NCBI GenBank assembly: GCA_900541935.1
Contig: UQLZ01000012.1
Span: 1-51,660 of the forward strand
From: an uncultured Prevotellaceae bacterium
Lineage (GTDB): Bacteria > Bacteroidota > Bacteroidia > Bacteroidales > Muribaculaceae
Length of the DNA: 51,660 nt
Direction of reading: 5' to 3'
This document shows, piece by piece, positions 17,962-25,430 of the stretch. The notes beneath the pieces were generated by a model. That model was not told the origin of the DNA and ran no database searches. It was given only the letters and a program-made list of their open reading frames with translations. Position 1 is the stretch's first letter; each line of letters begins with the position of its first letter. The translations under genes and the position numbers were made by a program.

Positions 17962-18050
17962 GTAGGGACGCTTTGAGCAAAAGCGTCCGCAAACCGTGCC
18001 GTTTTTGAGAACGTTTCTGCATGGCCGGACGAAATACATTTCGTCCCTAC
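17962..18050 (+). repeat. Palindromic intergenic element, complete copy (copy B)
   Basis: This 89-base element is bounded by perfect 9-base inverted repeats (GTAGGGACG at 17962-17970, CGTCCCTAC at 18042-18050). It holds two perfect hairpins: GGACGCTTT/AAAGCGTCC (17966-17988) and GGACGAAAT/ATTTCGTCC (18027-18046). A weaker central pair is CCGTGC with GCATGG. Its right part matches the copy at 95-150. The form is that of a MITE- or REP-like non-coding repeat. Confidence 0.75.
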
Positions 18051-18142
18051 TGTTCGCTGATTGTCAACGAACTATAAACATGCTGCCATACACTTGGTGC
18101 GTCCTCAATATGTGCCGTTACAGACTAAAAGCCAACTATAAA

Positions 18143-18185
18143 TACAAGCAACCGCCACCTGCTTTGCAGATGGCGGTTGTTTGTA
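18143..18185. terminator. Hairpin terminator between xpt and ruvB
   Basis: A long near-perfect stem (TACAAGCAACCGCCACCTGC with GCAGATGGCGGTTGTTTGTA, loop TTT) lies between convergent genes, three bases from the ruvB stop. It lacks a long T-run but is placed to end both transcripts, mainly ruvB. Confidence 0.6.
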
Positions 18186-18187
18186 TC

Positions 18188-19210
18188 CTAATCAAAAAGC
18201 GACCCTTGCGAGGAAACATGACTCTTCCCGAGATGACTATAGGCAAGCATCGTAACCTCCCTGCCCCTCGGCGTTCTCTTTATAAAGCCCTCCTTTATAA
18301 GAAACGGCTCATAAACCTCCTCAACAGTTTCAGCATCCTCACCCAACGCGGTGGCAATGGTAGTCAAACCAACAGGACCGCCGTTGAACTTGTCGATTAT
18401 TGTTGTTAAAATCTTATTATCAATTTCATCAAGACCATACTTGTCAATATTCAGAGCCTCGAGTGCAAACTTGGCAATCTCATGGTCAATGGATCCGTTA
18501 CCCTTTACTTGAGCAAAGTCGCGTACTCGACGCAAAAGAGCGTTTGCAATACGTGGCGTTCCACGGCTCCGCAACGCAATCTCCGTTGCGGCTTCGCTGG
18601 AAATGGGAACATTGAGCAACCTTGAAGAACGCTCAACAATACGCTTCAAGACAGAATGGTCATAATATTCAAGGTGACAGTTAATACCAAACCTTGCTCG
18701 CAACGGCGGAGTGAGCAAACCACTGCGGGTAGTTGCACCCACCAGTGTAAACGGCGAAAGATTCAACTGTACGGACCTCGCGCCAGGTCCCTTATCAATC
18801 ATTATATCAATACGATAATCCTCCATTGCAGAATACAGGTATTCCTCAACAACTGGATTAAGTCGGTGAATCTCATCAATGAACAGGACATCATTCTCCT
18901 CAAGAGAGGTAAGGACTCCAGCCAAATCCCCAGGCTTGTCAAGAACGGGACCGGAAGTTACCTTAAAGCCTACCCCCAACTCATTAGCAACGATGTTGCT
19001 CAGCGTTGTCTTTCCCAATCCAGGAGGGCCATATAATAATGTATGGTCAAGCGCCTCGCCACGCATCTTTGCCGCCTGCACAAAAATACGGAGATTTTCG
19101 ATAATCTTATCCTGTCCGTTAAAGTCGTCAAACTCCAACGGACGCAAGGCACGCTCAAACTCTTTGTCGCTGTCAATGCGACTTGCTCTTATATCAAATT
19201 CTTCAGGCAT
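18188..19210 (-). CDS. ruvB: Holliday junction branch-migration helicase RuvB
   Basis: RuvB is the hexameric AAA+ motor that, with RuvA, drives Holliday junction migration. The 340-residue protein shows Walker A GPPGLGKTT (about residues 62-70), Walker B VLFIDEIHRL, sensor 1 LVGATTRSGLL, the arginine-finger segment PLRARFG, and the C-terminal winged helix with INPVVEE-like and FIKRTPRGREVT motifs. Length is full. The start overlaps the GT9 stop by eight bases, so it is the last gene of the DUF4254-GT9-ruvB unit. No ruvA or ruvC is in the window. Confidence 0.97.
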   Translation of the reverse strand: MPEEFDIRASRIDSDKEFERALRPLEFDDFNGQDKIIENLRIFVQAAKMRGEALDHTLLYGPPGLGKTTLSNIVANELGVGFKVTSGPVLDKPGDLAGVLTSLEENDVLFIDEIHRLNPVVEEYLYSAMEDYRIDIMIDKGPGARSVQLNLSPFTLVGATTRSGLLTPPLRARFGINCHLEYYDHSVLKRIVERSSRLLNVPISSEAATEIALRSRGTPRIANALLRRVRDFAQVKGNGSIDHEIAKFALEALNIDKYGLDEIDNKILTTIIDKFNGGPVGLTTIATALGEDAETVEEVYEPFLIKEGFIKRTPRGREVTMLAYSHLGKSHVSSQGSLFD

Positions 19211-20267
19211 TCTTATTCAAAACCCTTTCTACCTTATTTAATATCATTTCCGGAGTAATGCCATTAAGGCAGGCATATACGCCTTTAACGCACGGCTTGT
19301 TACCAAATACCGAACACGGACGGCATGGCAAATCCAACTGCACAATATTTTCCGGGCTCTGCTTCCAGCCTGTGAAACCGCAATAAGGGTGAGTTGCTCC
19401 CCACACCGACACTACAGGCAACTTGACAAGCGAAGCCAGATGCATATTTGCCGAATCCATAGAAATCATAACGTCACAGCAACTGAGAAGAGATAATTCC
19501 TTATGGAATCCGTGACGCTTGTTAGCCATCGAAACAACATTACCATATTTGGATTCCCAATCGGCGAGAACCGCTTTTTCACTGTCGCCGCCTCCAAAGA
19601 GGAATATTTTCATATTTGTGCGTTGCGAAAGACTTGCAACTACCTGCTCCATTTTTTCAACAGGATAAATTTTGCCTGTATGCTTAGCAAACGGGGCTAT
19701 AGCCACCCACTTGTCTCCTGATTTCTTAGGCTCGGTAACATCTGCAAAAACCGCCTCATCAACAACCTCTACAAAAAGCGAATCAAAATTCTCTCCGAAA
19801 TCAAAACCGAGTCGGTTAAATGTATCGTAATACCTGTCACGGGACGTGCATAACTGGTGCAAATCCTTATGGTTCTGGCGTGTCAAATGACTCTTCTCTC
19901 CCCTGCCCTTATGGATATGCCTTACCGGAATACCCCGCAATCTGCAAGCAGCACCAATAACAAAAGTTCGGATAACGCTATGCAAATCAACGAAAGCATC
20001 AATGTTATACTCTCGGCAAAGGTCTTGCGTAAGCCGCAACATTCCAGCAACCCCATGATACTTTTTCTTTACATCAACACCTATAACAACAAGGTTTTCG
20101 GGAGCACCAATAAAGAGCGAGGCTGCAACAGGCTGGGTAATCATAACGAACCGCATTTCCGGATAGCAGCGGCACGCTGAATAAACCACAGGAATAGTCA
20201 TAGCAACGTCCCCCAATGCGGAGAACCTTGCTATGAGTACATTTTTATATTTTATTTGCTTTTGCAT
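19203..20267 (-). CDS. Glycosyltransferase family 9 (heptosyltransferase-like)
   Basis: The 354-residue protein starts at the ATG at 20267 (MQKQIKYKNVLIARFSALGD); the codon just before it is an in-frame TTG. GT9 features are ARFSALGDVAMTIPVV at the N-terminus, LRGIPVRHIHKGRGEKS, the nucleotide-sugar region MISMDSANMHLASLVKLPVVS, and VSVWGATHPYCGFTGW near the end, followed by a Cys-rich CRPCSVFGNKPC typical of the Bacteroidota subgroup. It probably adds a sugar to the LPS core. It lies between DUF4254 and ruvB. Confidence 0.93.
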   Translation of the reverse strand: MQKQIKYKNVLIARFSALGDVAMTIPVVYSACRCYPEMRFVMITQPVAASLFIGAPENLVVIGVDVKKKYHGVAGMLRLTQDLCREYNIDAFVDLHSVIRTFVIGAACRLRGIPVRHIHKGRGEKSHLTRQNHKDLHQLCTSRDRYYDTFNRLGFDFGENFDSLFVEVVDEAVFADVTEPKKSGDKWVAIAPFAKHTGKIYPVEKMEQVVASLSQRTNMKIFLFGGGDSEKAVLADWESKYGNVVSMANKRHGFHKELSLLSCCDVMISMDSANMHLASLVKLPVVSVWGATHPYCGFTGWKQSPENIVQLDLPCRPCSVFGNKPCVKGVYACLNGITPEMILNKVERVLNKNA

Positions 20268-20282
20268 CAAGCAATTACATAT

Positions 20283-20891
20283 TTACTTCTTTGCGTAAAG
20301 CACTGGGTTAGTATCAGCGTCGTTGTACATCTTCATTTGTTTGTACACCTTCATATACTTTCTACCTGCAGCAATATCGTCGATTAGTTGGCTGATTGCT
20401 GTTGACAAATCTTGCTGTTGCTCAAGAAGAACCGCCAACTTGGCAGAGCATTTAGCAATGTGCTGTTCAGAAGCGTCTGTTCTTTCAACCTCCTGACGCA
20501 TGTGATAAATCTTCAACGCAAGAATTGACAATCTGTCAACCGCCCACGCAGGACTTTCAGTATTGATAGTTGCATCAGCAGCAGGAGTAACATCCTTATA
20601 CAACTCACGGAAATATGTATCAATATCCTCAACCAAGTCTGTTCTGTCCTGGTTCGACTTGTCGATACGGCGCTTCAAGGCAAGAGCGGCAACCGGGTCA
20701 ATATTCGGGTCACGAATAATGTCCTCCATGTGCCATTGAACGGCATCAATCCAATTCTTGCGGAACAAAATATCTTCAAGACTTCCTGCAACGTACGGAT
20801 TTTCCGGAGTTGCATCTATATTGTCAAATTTATGGTAGTGCTCTGTTGTTTGTGCAAAAATATCAAGGCACTTAGTCACAAATGTATTCAT
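20283..20891 (-). CDS. DUF4254 family protein
   Basis: This is a 202-residue soluble, mostly alpha-helical protein with no signal peptide. The segment WHMEDIIRDPNID and the helix rich in DRLSILALKIYHMRQE match the DUF4254 family, which occurs chiefly in Bacteroidota. No catalytic residues can be named. It lies 15 bases ahead of the GT9 gene in one unit, and from this context it may support LPS core assembly, though that is inference. Confidence 0.85.
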   Translation of the reverse strand: MNTFVTKCLDIFAQTTEHYHKFDNIDATPENPYVAGSLEDILFRKNWIDAVQWHMEDIIRDPNIDPVAALALKRRIDKSNQDRTDLVEDIDTYFRELYKDVTPAADATINTESPAWAVDRLSILALKIYHMRQEVERTDASEQHIAKCSAKLAVLLEQQQDLSTAISQLIDDIAAGRKYMKVYKQMKMYNDADTNPVLYAKK

Positions 20892-20917
20892 AATGCTTAT
20901 TTTTTTGTTTATAAATG

Positions 20918-20947
20918 CAAAGTTAGCATTATTCTCAATATTTCAAA
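20918..20947 (-). promoter_or_regulatory. Promoter of DUF4254-GT9-ruvB
   Basis: On the minus strand TAACTTTG (20918-20925) is a perfect -7 box 27 bases before the ATG. TTTG (20944-20947) lies 18 bases upstream, slightly short of the usual spacing. Confidence 0.7.
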
Positions 20948-21058
20948 AAAAATCGCTCAAATTCGTCTTCAATCGGGAAAAACGCCCACACAAAAACCGC
21001 TTCCACATTATCTTTTAAACAGCCTGCGTTTTCAGTTCTCAATACAAATTTTATTTAT

Positions 21059-21066
21059 TATATTTG
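21059..21066 (+). promoter_or_regulatory. -7 promoter box for the 50-residue ORF
   Basis: TATATTTG matches TAnnTTTG and lies 23 bases before the ATG at 21090. The -33 box is not clear. Confidence 0.5.
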
Positions 21067-21089
21067 TAACGCGTTAATACTGATATAAT

Positions 21090-21242
21090 ATGATTGGTTT
21101 TTTACTCAAAATAATTGGTTACGGGGTTTTGATAATTGGGATATTGGGACTATTGCTTTATATGATAGACCTTATCCGTTTCGGCATATCTAAAGACGGA
21201 AAAGTGGCTCCACTCCCTTGGTGGGTCTTCTGGCGACACTAA
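21090..21242 (+). CDS. Small single-pass membrane protein (50 residues)
   Basis: ATG-to-TAA frame of 50 codons starting MIGFLLKIIGYGVLIIGILG. It has one strongly hydrophobic helix (about residues 3-26), then a charged stretch (IRFGISKDGK) and an aromatic tail (PLPWWVFWRH). A consensus -7 promoter box stands upstream and the gene is alone between divergent DUF4254 and the downstream transporter. I do not recognise the family. Membrane insertion is the only property I can infer. The good promoter and typical small-protein composition argue that it is real. Confidence 0.6.
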   Translation: MIGFLLKIIGYGVLIIGILGLLLYMIDLIRFGISKDGKVAPLPWWVFWRH

Positions 21243-21408
21243 CGATTTCCTTCAAAAAAGCCACATCAATATCAGAAGAATTTAACAGATTATATTTTTT
21301 GATTATGAAAATACTACATAGTTATTTAAATCTTTCTTCTGAATCTTATTCCTGCCTTCATAAGAAATAAATTCGGCATCTATGGGCAATAAAACGGCTG
21401 CAATTTAT

Positions 21409-21416
21409 TAATTTTG
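21409..21416 (+). promoter_or_regulatory. -7 promoter box of the MFS gene
   Basis: TAATTTTG fits TAnnTTTG and lies 19 bases before the ATG at 21436. There is no clear TTTG 20 bases upstream. Confidence 0.6.
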
Positions 21417-21435
21417 CAGTTTTAAAACTAAAATA

Positions 21436-22626
21436 ATGAATAAGACAAACATCGCACTTGTTGCAAAGAAATACCTTTTGCCGTTTATACTAATCACTTC
21501 CCTATTCTTTATGTGGGGTGCGGCAAGGTCTATCCTCGACGTTCTAAACAAGCATTTCCAAATTTTATACGACATCACCAAAACCCGCTCTGCCCTTATG
21601 CAGGCGATGGTTTACGGTGCTTACTTTCTCGGTGCAATACCTGCCGGTATCATGATTAAAAAGTACGGCACTCGTATCGGCGTTGTCATTGGCTTGCTGC
21701 TTTTTGCTATCGGCTCATTCCTATTCCTCCCGGCAGGCAGCGGTGTAGTTTTTGAATATCTGCTACTCCCGCTATTCGTCATCGGTTGTGGCTTAGTTAT
21801 CCTCGAAACTGCGGCAAACCCTTACGTTACCCTACTTGGCGATCCTAAGACTTCTGCAGGCAGACTGAACCTTGCACAATCGTTTAACGGTCTGGGCTGC
21901 ATGATAGGCGTACTTCTTGGCGGACAGTTCTTCCTAAACGGTAACACCCCTGCCAGCGAAGTGAATATCGCAATCCCCTACTCAATCATCGGTGTCATTG
22001 TTGTTATCGTTGCACTTACTTTCACAAAAATCCGCCTGCCCGAAGTCATCAATGAAGAAACAGCAGAAACAAAAGGAAAGAAACTTGGCAAGATGTTCTA
22101 CTTCGGATTCATTGCCCTAATAGCATACGAAATATCCGAGATTTCTATCAACACATTTTTCATAAACTATATGAGCGACGACGGATTCCTTTCTCCGGAA
22201 ACGGCATCTATCGTTCTTTCAATCTGCGGTTTGGGTCTGTTTATGGCAGGCAGGGTAATCGGCAGCACTCTTATGAAAAGAATAGACACTGAAAAAATCC
22301 TGTTGGCTTGTGCCATAGGAACAGTTGCAACAACTGCCATCGCAGCATTGCCACTCGGAATCATTTCAAAGGTTTCTATTATTGTCTGCTATATTTTCGA
22401 GAGTATTATGTTCCCAACAATCTTCGCCCTCTCTATCCGCGGATTGGGAGCAAACACTGAAAAGGCTTCATCAATACTGATGATGAGCGTAGTTGGCGGT
22501 GCAATTGGTCCAGTTGCAACAGGCTTTGCCGCCGACATCTTCGACATGCAGACTTCAATGATTGTTCCTTGCTCAACATTTGTTATAGTTCTTGCATTCG
22601 CCGTTTTTGCTTACAAAAAGCGATAA
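21436..22626 (+). CDS. MFS sugar transporter, FucP/GluP-like
   Basis: The 396-residue protein has about twelve membrane segments. It carries the fucose/glucose/galactose permease traits: LFFMWGAARSILDVLNKHFQ in the first helix, the loop IKKYGTRIGVVIGLLL between helices 2 and 3, and ETAANPYVTLLGDPKTSAGRLNLAQSFNGLG around helices 4-5, the strongest FucP-family signature. It should take up a monosaccharide with protons across the inner membrane. The specific sugar cannot be told. It stands alone with its own promoter; no catabolic gene adjoins it. Confidence 0.9.
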   Translation: MNKTNIALVAKKYLLPFILITSLFFMWGAARSILDVLNKHFQILYDITKTRSALMQAMVYGAYFLGAIPAGIMIKKYGTRIGVVIGLLLFAIGSFLFLPAGSGVVFEYLLLPLFVIGCGLVILETAANPYVTLLGDPKTSAGRLNLAQSFNGLGCMIGVLLGGQFFLNGNTPASEVNIAIPYSIIGVIVVIVALTFTKIRLPEVINEETAETKGKKLGKMFYFGFIALIAYEISEISINTFFINYMSDDGFLSPETASIVLSICGLGLFMAGRVIGSTLMKRIDTEKILLACAIGTVATTAIAALPLGIISKVSIIVCYIFESIMFPTIFALSIRGLGANTEKASSILMMSVVGGAIGPVATGFAADIFDMQTSMIVPCSTFVIVLAFAVFAYKKR

Positions 22627-22669
22627 ATGACAGATTTAGTCCAGAAATAATTATATATTCTTAAGTAAA

Positions 22670-22701
22670 ATTGCGTTTAAACGAATATTTTTATATTTTT
22701 G
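22670..22701 (+). promoter_or_regulatory. Promoter of the 845-residue surface protein gene
   Basis: ATTG (22670-22673), 20 bases, then TATTTTTG (22694-22701), one mismatch from TTTG-N20-TAnnTTTG. The ATG follows 19 bases later. Confidence 0.7.
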
Positions 22702-22720
22702 TGTCATAAAATTCACAAAA

Positions 22721-25258
22721 ATGAAAACATTTAGACTACTTTTCGCTTTAACTACGCTCTTTTGCTTTTCTTTCGCATTAGGGCAATCTCGTGATTCAGA
22801 ATTAACCGTTGACATTTCAACAACAACAGGCGAATCTGTTGAGGGTCTCGTATTTACCCTTAAACATATTGAATACTCTTTAACTTATCCAGCAACAGAA
22901 ACCACACTTGATGCCAATGGACATTGCGTTATAAAAGTTTATTCGGGCAAACACGAAATATCCATAGAAAAAGAAGGGTTTCGCCCTTATAGAGAAATCC
23001 TTGACATCAATGGGAAGCAGGACTTTGTTTTTGAATTAAACCAAAAGATAGAAAAGCCTTATTCTTTGAAGGCGACTCTTGACCACGACATTTTTACAGG
23101 CAATAACGATGTTACCTTCGAATGGAACAAGGAAGAGCCGGCATTCTTCGACGATTTTGAAAGTTATAAGGATTTCTCTATCAAATTCGGAGAATGGACA
23201 GGTATCGACGGTGACCTGCTTGCGGCAGCTCCGCTCGCTGGCTCCTACCCAAACAGGGGGACTCTGCAATATGCACAAATCATCAATCCAATGACTGTTG
23301 ACCCTACATGGTGGTACGAATACGAAGTGCTAAGACCATATAGCGGGAAACAATATGTTGGTTTTATCCGCACAAACTCCGGTGAGGCTAACGATGACTG
23401 GCTGATTTCTCCAGCAATAACTGTTGGAACAAAGAATATCCTGCAATTCATGGCAAAGGCTGCCGACGTTTATAAAGAAAAATTTGAAGTCGCAATTACC
23501 GAAGCAGAAAATCCCACAGTTAATGATTTCACAATCATTTCTGCCGGAAACTATGAAACAGTATCATACCAAACATGGACAGCAAAAAAGTATGACCTTT
23601 CGGCTTATGAAGGAAAGACAGTGAAAATTGCTATCCACTATATCGGAGAGGCGAACCGCGGCGGTGCATTCATGCTTATGATTGACGACTTTTTCGTCGG
23701 CCAGGAAGAAACCGCAACAACAGCAAAGGCTCGCCGCGCAAAAGCAATAGATGGTGTCAACAAATACTTCCAAGTTTTTCTTGACGGAACAAAAGTTGGT
23801 GAAACGACTTCCACTTCATATACATTCAAGAACCTTACAGCACGCGAAAATCCATACGTTTTAGGCGTAAAGGCTATATATGTTGGTGCAGAAAGCGAAC
23901 TGGTTACAACCCCACTATCTATCAAGCCTTCAGACTTTGCAAAAGTAACATTCAACGTGACGACTAACAACAGCGTTTCTCCACAAGACATCAACATTAT
24001 CCTGACAAACAAGGCTGACGGCAGTCAACTTACAGCAAGGGTAAGCGAAACAGGAAAGGCAGAAATAGCATATCTTCCTGTTGGAGAATACCTTATAAGC
24101 ATAGACTCAAAGATTTACGAGCATTTCGAAAAGACTCTATCTGTTACTGGAAATACCAATATGGATATCAGTCTGAAAGAACTGATTATCACTCCGTATA
24201 ACATCACAGCAAATGCAACAGCAAATGCACAAAACCCTGAAAATATTGACTTAAAGGTTAAATGGAACCAAGATTTGGGATTTGAAGACAGTTTCGAAAC
24301 TTACCCGGACTTTGCAACAAAATTCGGAGAATGGACAAGTATCGACTCTGACCAGTTGCCGGTATATCCTATTGCTCTGGGGTCTCAATCTAATATTATC
24401 ACATTTCCAGGCTCTTCTTCTCCATCATCACCGCAACCAATAGCACCAATGGTTTTCAACCCGATGAAGACTGTTCCATCAATGCAATCCGACCCTGCAA
24501 TTCTTGCGCCAACAGGCGACAAATCTGTTATTTTCTTCTCAGCACAAGGCGGACAATCCGACAAATGGGTAATCTCACCACTTCAGGAGATTCGCGACGG
24601 ATATGTATGGAAAGTTACAGCAAAAGGATACGCAATTTATCCTGAAATTATAGAATTTTGCATATCCTCATCAAAAGACTTGAATACCTTCACAGTTATT
24701 GACAAAATCGAACTGCCATACGAAAATTGGCAAATCTACTCAATCGACCTATCCGCCTATGCAGGTCAGCAAGTATATCTTGCGGTACATTATATAGCAA
24801 ACGATGCATTCCTTGCTCAAATTGATGACTTTTATGTAGGTCCTGGCGAAGATGCAGAAACTGTAAATGTTGGAAACGTTATAAACTATAACGTTACCCT
24901 TGACGGAAAACAAGCCAGCGAAACAAAAATGGCAGAATGCACGATTGCAAATATAGCAAATACGGACCACACAATCGGCATTACCGCAAACTATGCTTCA
25001 GGAAAATCAGAGACTGCATTCTACAACTACAAAGGCAACGCAGGAGTAGAGAGCCTTGAAAACACAGGCATTAAGGTAATCGCTTCAGTTGGAGAGATCA
25101 CTGTTGTAACCCCACAACCTTATACTGCGGAAATCTTTAACGCAACAGGAATTTTGGTCGCTAAAGAGTCAGCCGACGGATACAAGTCATTTAGCGTTAG
25201 CCGCGGCATTTACCTTGTGAAAATAGGTTCTGCCGTAACAAAAGTTATCGTAAAATAA
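22721..25258 (+). CDS. Secreted surface protein with duplicated jelly-roll (cleaved-adhesin-like) modules and T9SS-like tail
   Basis: The 845-residue protein has a signal peptide (MKTFRLLFALTTLFCFSFALG), then a carboxypeptidase-regulatory/PEGA-like beta domain (about residues 25-110). Two similar units follow, each opening with an acidic FE(S/T)Y-DF--KFGEWT-ID-D phrase (near 143 and 525) and closing with Y-LS/DLSAYAGQ/KTVKIAIHYI and a DDF-VG motif. This matches the choice-of-anchor J / cleaved-adhesin family. Between them are fibronectin-like segments. The end (IFNATGILVA, then GIYLVKIGSAVTKVIVK) resembles a T9SS type A sorting signal. It is likely exported and surface-attached; the ligand is unknown. 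Confidence 0.82.
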   Translation: MKTFRLLFALTTLFCFSFALGQSRDSELTVDISTTTGESVEGLVFTLKHIEYSLTYPATETTLDANGHCVIKVYSGKHEISIEKEGFRPYREILDINGKQDFVFELNQKIEKPYSLKATLDHDIFTGNNDVTFEWNKEEPAFFDDFESYKDFSIKFGEWTGIDGDLLAAAPLAGSYPNRGTLQYAQIINPMTVDPTWWYEYEVLRPYSGKQYVGFIRTNSGEANDDWLISPAITVGTKNILQFMAKAADVYKEKFEVAITEAENPTVNDFTIISAGNYETVSYQTWTAKKYDLSAYEGKTVKIAIHYIGEANRGGAFMLMIDDFFVGQEETATTAKARRAKAIDGVNKYFQVFLDGTKVGETTSTSYTFKNLTARENPYVLGVKAIYVGAESELVTTPLSIKPSDFAKVTFNVTTNNSVSPQDINIILTNKADGSQLTARVSETGKAEIAYLPVGEYLISIDSKIYEHFEKTLSVTGNTNMDISLKELIITPYNITANATANAQNPENIDLKVKWNQDLGFEDSFETYPDFATKFGEWTSIDSDQLPVYPIALGSQSNIITFPGSSSPSSPQPIAPMVFNPMKTVPSMQSDPAILAPTGDKSVIFFSAQGGQSDKWVISPLQEIRDGYVWKVTAKGYAIYPEIIEFCISSSKDLNTFTVIDKIELPYENWQIYSIDLSAYAGQQVYLAVHYIANDAFLAQIDDFYVGPGEDAETVNVGNVINYNVTLDGKQASETKMAECTIANIANTDHTIGITANYASGKSETAFYNYKGNAGVESLENTGIKVIASVGEITVVTPQPYTAEIFNATGILVAKESADGYKSFSVSRGIYLVKIGSAVTKVIVK

Positions 25259-25280
25259 TACTTCATAATAAATCGCAATT

Positions 25281-25317
25281 AGTCAGGCGGTATTCCAATA
25301 GGTCGCCTGACTTTTTT
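25281..25317 (+). terminator. Rho-independent terminator
   Basis: AGTCAGGCG (25281-25289) pairs with CGCCTGACT (25304-25312), followed directly by a T-run (TTTTT). It ends the 845-residue protein transcript. Confidence 0.85.
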
Positions 25318-25403
25318 AACCCCCAAAAGTATAAAAAACTCCCACTTTAGTCTATATCCCGTTAAGAATGGAAAATTAACTAACAATTATCAACTAAAAA
25401 TTG

Positions 25404-25411
25404 TATTTTTG
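25404..25411 (+). promoter_or_regulatory. -7 promoter box of AsmA-HAD-aroB operon
   Basis: TATTTTTG fits TAnnTTTG and lies 19 bases before the AsmA ATG. The -33 region has no clear TTTG. Confidence 0.55.
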
Positions 25412-25430
25412 TATAGAATAATTTAGGATA

